Positions 61,125 through 64,000 of a stretch of 64,000 nt of DNA are shown one piece after another. A program made the position numbers and the translations under genes. The number at the start of each line of letters is the position of its first letter. The first letter of the stretch is position 1. This stretch comes from Falsiroseomonas sp050563535 (GTDB taxonomy: Bacteria > Pseudomonadota > Alphaproteobacteria > Acetobacterales > Acetobacteraceae), in the NCBI RefSeq assembly GCF_050563535.1, contig NZ_JBNXUO010000001.1, positions 1-64,000 on the forward strand, read 5' to 3'. The notes beneath the pieces were generated by a model. The model did not search any database and was not told the origin of the DNA. It saw only the letters and a program-made list of their open reading frames with translations.

Positions 61125-62729
61125 TCAGGCCCGCTTCAGGGTGCGCAGTTCCAGCTGCCGGTGGAACAGGTACTTGTATCCGTCGACGCTGCGCTGCATC
61201 CCGGTGTCGAGCGCGGGCTGCCACAGCAGGATGATCGGGATGTCCTGCTTCGCCAAGGCGATCATGCGGCGGATGTCGCGTTCATAGGCGGCGCGGTCCG
61301 TCTCGTAGCGCGTCCGCTCCACCAGCGCGGCGAATTCGGGGTTGTTGTAGGTGCCGAAATTCCAGCGCGTCGGGCCGTGGTAGAAGATGCGGAAGAAGTA
61401 GTCGGGGTCGTTCAGGTAGGCGGCCGAGCCCTCGAAGAAGAAGGGCACCTCCTTCCGCTCCAACAGGGTGCCGAGCTGGCCGGGCGGCACCTTGTTGATG
61501 GCGACGCGGATGCCGATGCGGCCCAGCGCCTCCTGCACCAGCAGCGAGACGGGCTCCGCCACCGGGGCGAGCGACAGCTCGAAGGAGAAGGTGGTCTCGA
61601 ACCCGTTGGGCAGCCCGGCCTCGGCCAGCAGGGCGCGGGCGCGGGCGGGGTCGGTGTCGTAGCCATGCGGCTGCGGCCATTCGGTGCCCTCCGCCTCGTC
61701 CGGGACACCGCCGAACAGCGGCTGGCCGCGCTGGAACAGCGCCGCCTCGAACATCTGGCGGTAGGGCAGGGCATGGGCGATGGCCCGGCGCACCTTCACG
61801 TTGTCGAAGGGCGCGATGGCGTTGTTCATGCCGATGAACTGGAAGGCGCCCGCCATCGGCACGCCGAGCACGCGGACCGATGGCAGACCCGCCTGCGCCA
61901 TGGACACCGCGTCCTGCGGCGACAGGTCCTGCACGATGTCGGCGTCGCCCCGTTCCAGCGAGGCGCGGCGCGACTGCCCGTTCGGCACCACCTGCCACAG
62001 CACGCGCCGGAAGCCCGGCAGCGCGCCGTTCCGCCAGCCGTCGAAGCGGGAGAGGGTGAGGCTCTGCCCCGGCACATGCGCGTCCAGCCGGAAGGGGCCG
62101 CCCCCCGCGACATTCGTCTTCAGCCACTCGCTGCCCCAGGGATCGGCGGCGCCGGCCTGCGCGCGCACCAGGCGGGAATTGACGATGATGCCGAAGGTGG
62201 CCGCGAGATTCGGCAGGGTGAAGCGGTCCGTGCGCGGCAGGGTGATGCGGAATGTGTGGCGGTCCAGCGCGGTGAACTGGTCCGGGCTGGTCATCGACCC
62301 GGTGGAGAACTGCGACCTTCCGATCGGGCTCGCCACCACCCGGTCGAGCGACCACTTCACATCCTCTGCCGTCACCGGGGAGCCGTCGTGGAAGGTGGCG
62401 TCGCGGCGCAGGTGGAAGGTGATGACGCGGCCGTCCTCCGACACCTCGTGCCGCTCCGCCAGCTCACCCTCGATCCGGTAGTAGTCGTAGTAGAGCGTGC
62501 CATCCGGCCGCGTCGTGGTGCCGAAGCGCAGCAGGCGGTCGTAGGTGTTCCAGTGCAGCTGGATAGCGTTGCGGTTCACGCCGACGCCGATCGGGTCGAA
62601 GGAATTCGGCCCCGCCTGGCTCAGGATGCGCAGGCTCTCGGCCCGGGTCTGCGCCCCGGCCCATCGCGGCGGCAGCGCGCCGGCGGCGGCGAGGGTGGCC
62701 GCGGCGGCCCCGAAGTCACGACGACGCAT
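61125..62729 (-). CDS. Dipeptide/oligopeptide-type ABC transporter substrate-binding protein (DppA family)
   Basis: A 534-residue family 5 binding protein. The twin-arginine-like leader RRRDFGAAAATLAAAGALPP is cleaved after AGA (about 26). The SBP-bac-5 motif is AERHEVSEDGRVITFHLRRDATFHDGSPV (read in part, about 94-122). Ligands in this family include peptides, opines and glutathione, among other acids. First gene of the leftward importer-ligase operon; it diverges from the acyl-CoA dehydrogenase. Confidence 0.9.
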   Translation of the reverse strand: MRRRDFGAAAATLAAAGALPPRWAGAQTRAESLRILSQAGPNSFDPIGVGVNRNAIQLHWNTYDRLLRFGTTTRPDGTLYYDYYRIEGELAERHEVSEDGRVITFHLRRDATFHDGSPVTAEDVKWSLDRVVASPIGRSQFSTGSMTSPDQFTALDRHTFRITLPRTDRFTLPNLAATFGIIVNSRLVRAQAGAADPWGSEWLKTNVAGGGPFRLDAHVPGQSLTLSRFDGWRNGALPGFRRVLWQVVPNGQSRRASLERGDADIVQDLSPQDAVSMAQAGLPSVRVLGVPMAGAFQFIGMNNAIAPFDNVKVRRAIAHALPYRQMFEAALFQRGQPLFGGVPDEAEGTEWPQPHGYDTDPARARALLAEAGLPNGFETTFSFELSLAPVAEPVSLLVQEALGRIGIRVAINKVPPGQLGTLLERKEVPFFFEGSAAYLNDPDYFFRIFYHGPTRWNFGTYNNPEFAALVERTRYETDRAAYERDIRRMIALAKQDIPIILLWQPALDTGMQRSVDGYKYLFHRQLELRTLKRA

Positions 62730-62784
62730 CACCTTCCTCCATCCCTGGGCGGGCGCGGGGACGCTAGCCCGATCCGCGACGCCG

Positions 62785-62813
62785 TTGACACCGTCAGTGG
62801 AGACCGGAAGAAT
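62785..62813 (+). promoter_or_regulatory. Candidate sigma70 promoter for the acyl-CoA dehydrogenase
   Basis: A perfect TTGACA (62785-62790) and AAGAAT (62808-62813, 4/6) are 17 bp apart. The start would be near 62820, about 50 bases before the ATG at 62871. TGAAACA occurs at 62813 and again at 62833, exactly 20 bp apart, just downstream of the promoter, a possible regulator site. Confidence 0.5.
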
Positions 62814-62870
62814 GAAACAGCGTTTTTCTATCTGAAACAAGGGCCGCCATCGGCCCCTGGGGAGATCCGG

Positions 62871-64000
62871 ATGGATCTGGCCGCTCCCGGCGAGGACGAC
62901 CTGCTCGCGCAGGGGGTCCGGGCCTTCGTGGAAACCGAGCTCCTCCCGCATGAGGAGCTGGTGGAGCGGCTGGACGCCGTGCCGGACGACCTGTTCCGCG
63001 ACCTCCAGCGCAAGGCGATCCGCGCCGGCTACTACGCCCTCAACATGCCGGAGGAGCATGGGGGCGGCGGCCTCTCCGCCCGGGAACGCGCCGTGGCGGA
63101 GGTGGAGTTCGGCCGCGTCAGCCGGGCGCTCGGCATCATCTGCAACCGCCCCGCGCCCATCCTGAAGGCCTGCCGCGGCGACCAGGTGGAGACCTACCTG
63201 AAGCCCACCATCCGCGGCGAGCGATGGGAATGCTTCGCGCTGACCGAACCCGGCGCGGGGTCCGACGCACGGGCCATCGCCACCCGCGCGGTGCGCGACG
63301 GCGACGACTGGGTGGTGAACGGCACCAAGCAGTTCATCACCATGGCCATGCGGGCGGACTACATCATCCTGTTCGCCGTCACGGGCAGCGAGGAGACGGC
63401 GCAGGGGCCGCGGAAGCGGATCACCGCCTTCCTGGTGGACAAGGCGACGCCGGGCATCACCGTCACGCCGCTCGACGTGCTGTCGAACCGGGGCATGAAG
63501 TCCTGCATCATCGGCCTCGACGGCGTCCGCGTGCCGGACCGCAACATCCTCGGCGAGGAGGGCGGCGGCTTCGCCATCGCGAAGAACTGGATCTTCTCGG
63601 GCCGCGTGATGCTGGCGGCGAACTGCGTGGGCCTGGCGGAACGCGCCATGGGCATCGCCGCGCGCTACGCCAACGAACGCGTCGCCTTCGGCCGGCCGAT
63701 CGGCAGCTTCCAGGGCACCGGCTTCAAGCTGGCCGACATGGCGACCGAGATCCACGCGACGCGGCTGATGGTGTTCGACGCCGCCGCGCGGATGGATGCC
63801 GGCACCATCACGCAGCGCCAGGCCTCGCAGGTGAACCTCTACGGGTCGGAGATGGTGGGGCGCGTCACCGACAACGCCCTGCAGATCATGGGCGGCATGG
63901 GGGTGACGAAGGACATGCCGCTGGAACGCTTCTGGCGGGACGCGCGGGTGGAACGCATCTGGGAAGGCACGTCGGAGATCCACCGCGACATCATCGCGAA
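62871..64000 (+). CDS. Acyl-CoA dehydrogenase, truncated by the window end
   Basis: The frame runs without a stop from ATG 62871 to the right edge (376 complete codons); the family is usually about 390-400 residues, so only the last few are missing. FAD/substrate motif ALTEPGAGSDARAI (about 123-136), NGTKQFITMA, and the C-terminal catalytic Glu in RIWEGTSEIHRDII. This is the medium/short-chain type, unlike the enzyme at 16141. The ATG follows a GGGGAGAT ribosome site. It diverges from the DppA-like SBP, with a shared gap of 141 bases. Confidence 0.92.
   Translation, partial: MDLAAPGEDDLLAQGVRAFVETELLPHEELVERLDAVPDDLFRDLQRKAIRAGYYALNMPEEHGGGGLSARERAVAEVEFGRVSRALGIICNRPAPILKACRGDQVETYLKPTIRGERWECFALTEPGAGSDARAIATRAVRDGDDWVVNGTKQFITMAMRADYIILFAVTGSEETAQGPRKRITAFLVDKATPGITVTPLDVLSNRGMKSCIIGLDGVRVPDRNILGEEGGGFAIAKNWIFSGRVMLAANCVGLAERAMGIAARYANERVAFGRPIGSFQGTGFKLADMATEIHATRLMVFDAAARMDAGTITQRQASQVNLYGSEMVGRVTDNALQIMGGMGVTKDMPLERFWRDARVERIWEGTSEIHRDIIA

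Overview
This 64 kb window is a very GC-rich, densely packed bacterial chromosome segment. Gene content suggests an alphaproteobacterium of the Acetobacteraceae (Roseomonas-like): an HWE-family kinase, a Caulobacter-style Tad/Cpa pilus locus, and many Bug-type (TctC) periplasmic receptors beside CoA-dependent carboxylate catabolism. This placement is inferred from gene content and base composition, not from a marker gene. I saw no tRNA, rRNA, CRISPR array, insertion sequence, phage gene or replication origin. No gap exceeds about 260 bases.

Region by region. (1) 1-1914: the C-terminal end of an RpfC-like hybrid kinase (receiver plus Hpt) facing convergently an RpfF-type DSF synthase, the same arrangement as in Xanthomonas. 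(2) 2116-7203, minus: a Bug receptor with an M20 amidase/carbamoylase, then a triple-PAS HWE sensor kinase. (3) 7461-8333: a small hypothetical gene and a TetR regulator. (4) 8471-16018: a molybdenum hydroxylase (coxM-S-L type), a three-gene TRAP transporter and a cyclase-family hydrolase, apparently one operon divergent from tetR. (5) 16141-18463: an acyl-CoA dehydrogenase and a family III CoA-transferase. (6) 18542-29455: a complete Tad pilus locus, with tadG-tadE-tadE leftward and flp-cpaA-cpaB-cpaC-cpaD-cpaE-cpaF-tadB-tadC-tadD rightward. (7) 29475-31390: a YidB-like protein, a small zinc-ribbon-like protein and an MFS transporter. (8) 31461-35576, minus: a sugar/glycerol-phosphate type ABC importer.

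(9) 35650-46643: a LysR-centred cluster. Leftward are a Bug receptor and a metallo-beta-lactamase-fold hydrolase. Rightward are a Bug receptor, a crotonase, two MaoC-like proteins, a CoA-transferase, another Bug receptor, another crotonase and an ADP-forming acyl-CoA synthetase. Two near-identical T-N11-A operators bracket lysR. (10) 46827-53640: a Bug receptor with a class II aldolase and an IclR regulator leftward. Diverging rightward are a hydratase, a two-subunit CoA-transferase-like enzyme, an SDR and a beta-keto acid cleavage enzyme. (11) 53655-62729, minus: a dipeptide-type ABC importer (SBP-B-C-D-F), an AMP-forming acyl-CoA ligase, a MaoC protein and a mannitol/fructuronate-type dehydrogenase. 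(12) 62871-64000: an acyl-CoA dehydrogenase running off the end.

Overall the window combines cell-cell signalling and surface attachment (Rpf, Tad) with a battery of carboxylate uptake and degradation modules. Each catabolic module carries its own periplasmic receptor and often its own local regulator. Many gene pairs overlap by 1-4 bases (ATGA, GTGA, TGATG), so translational coupling is widespread.
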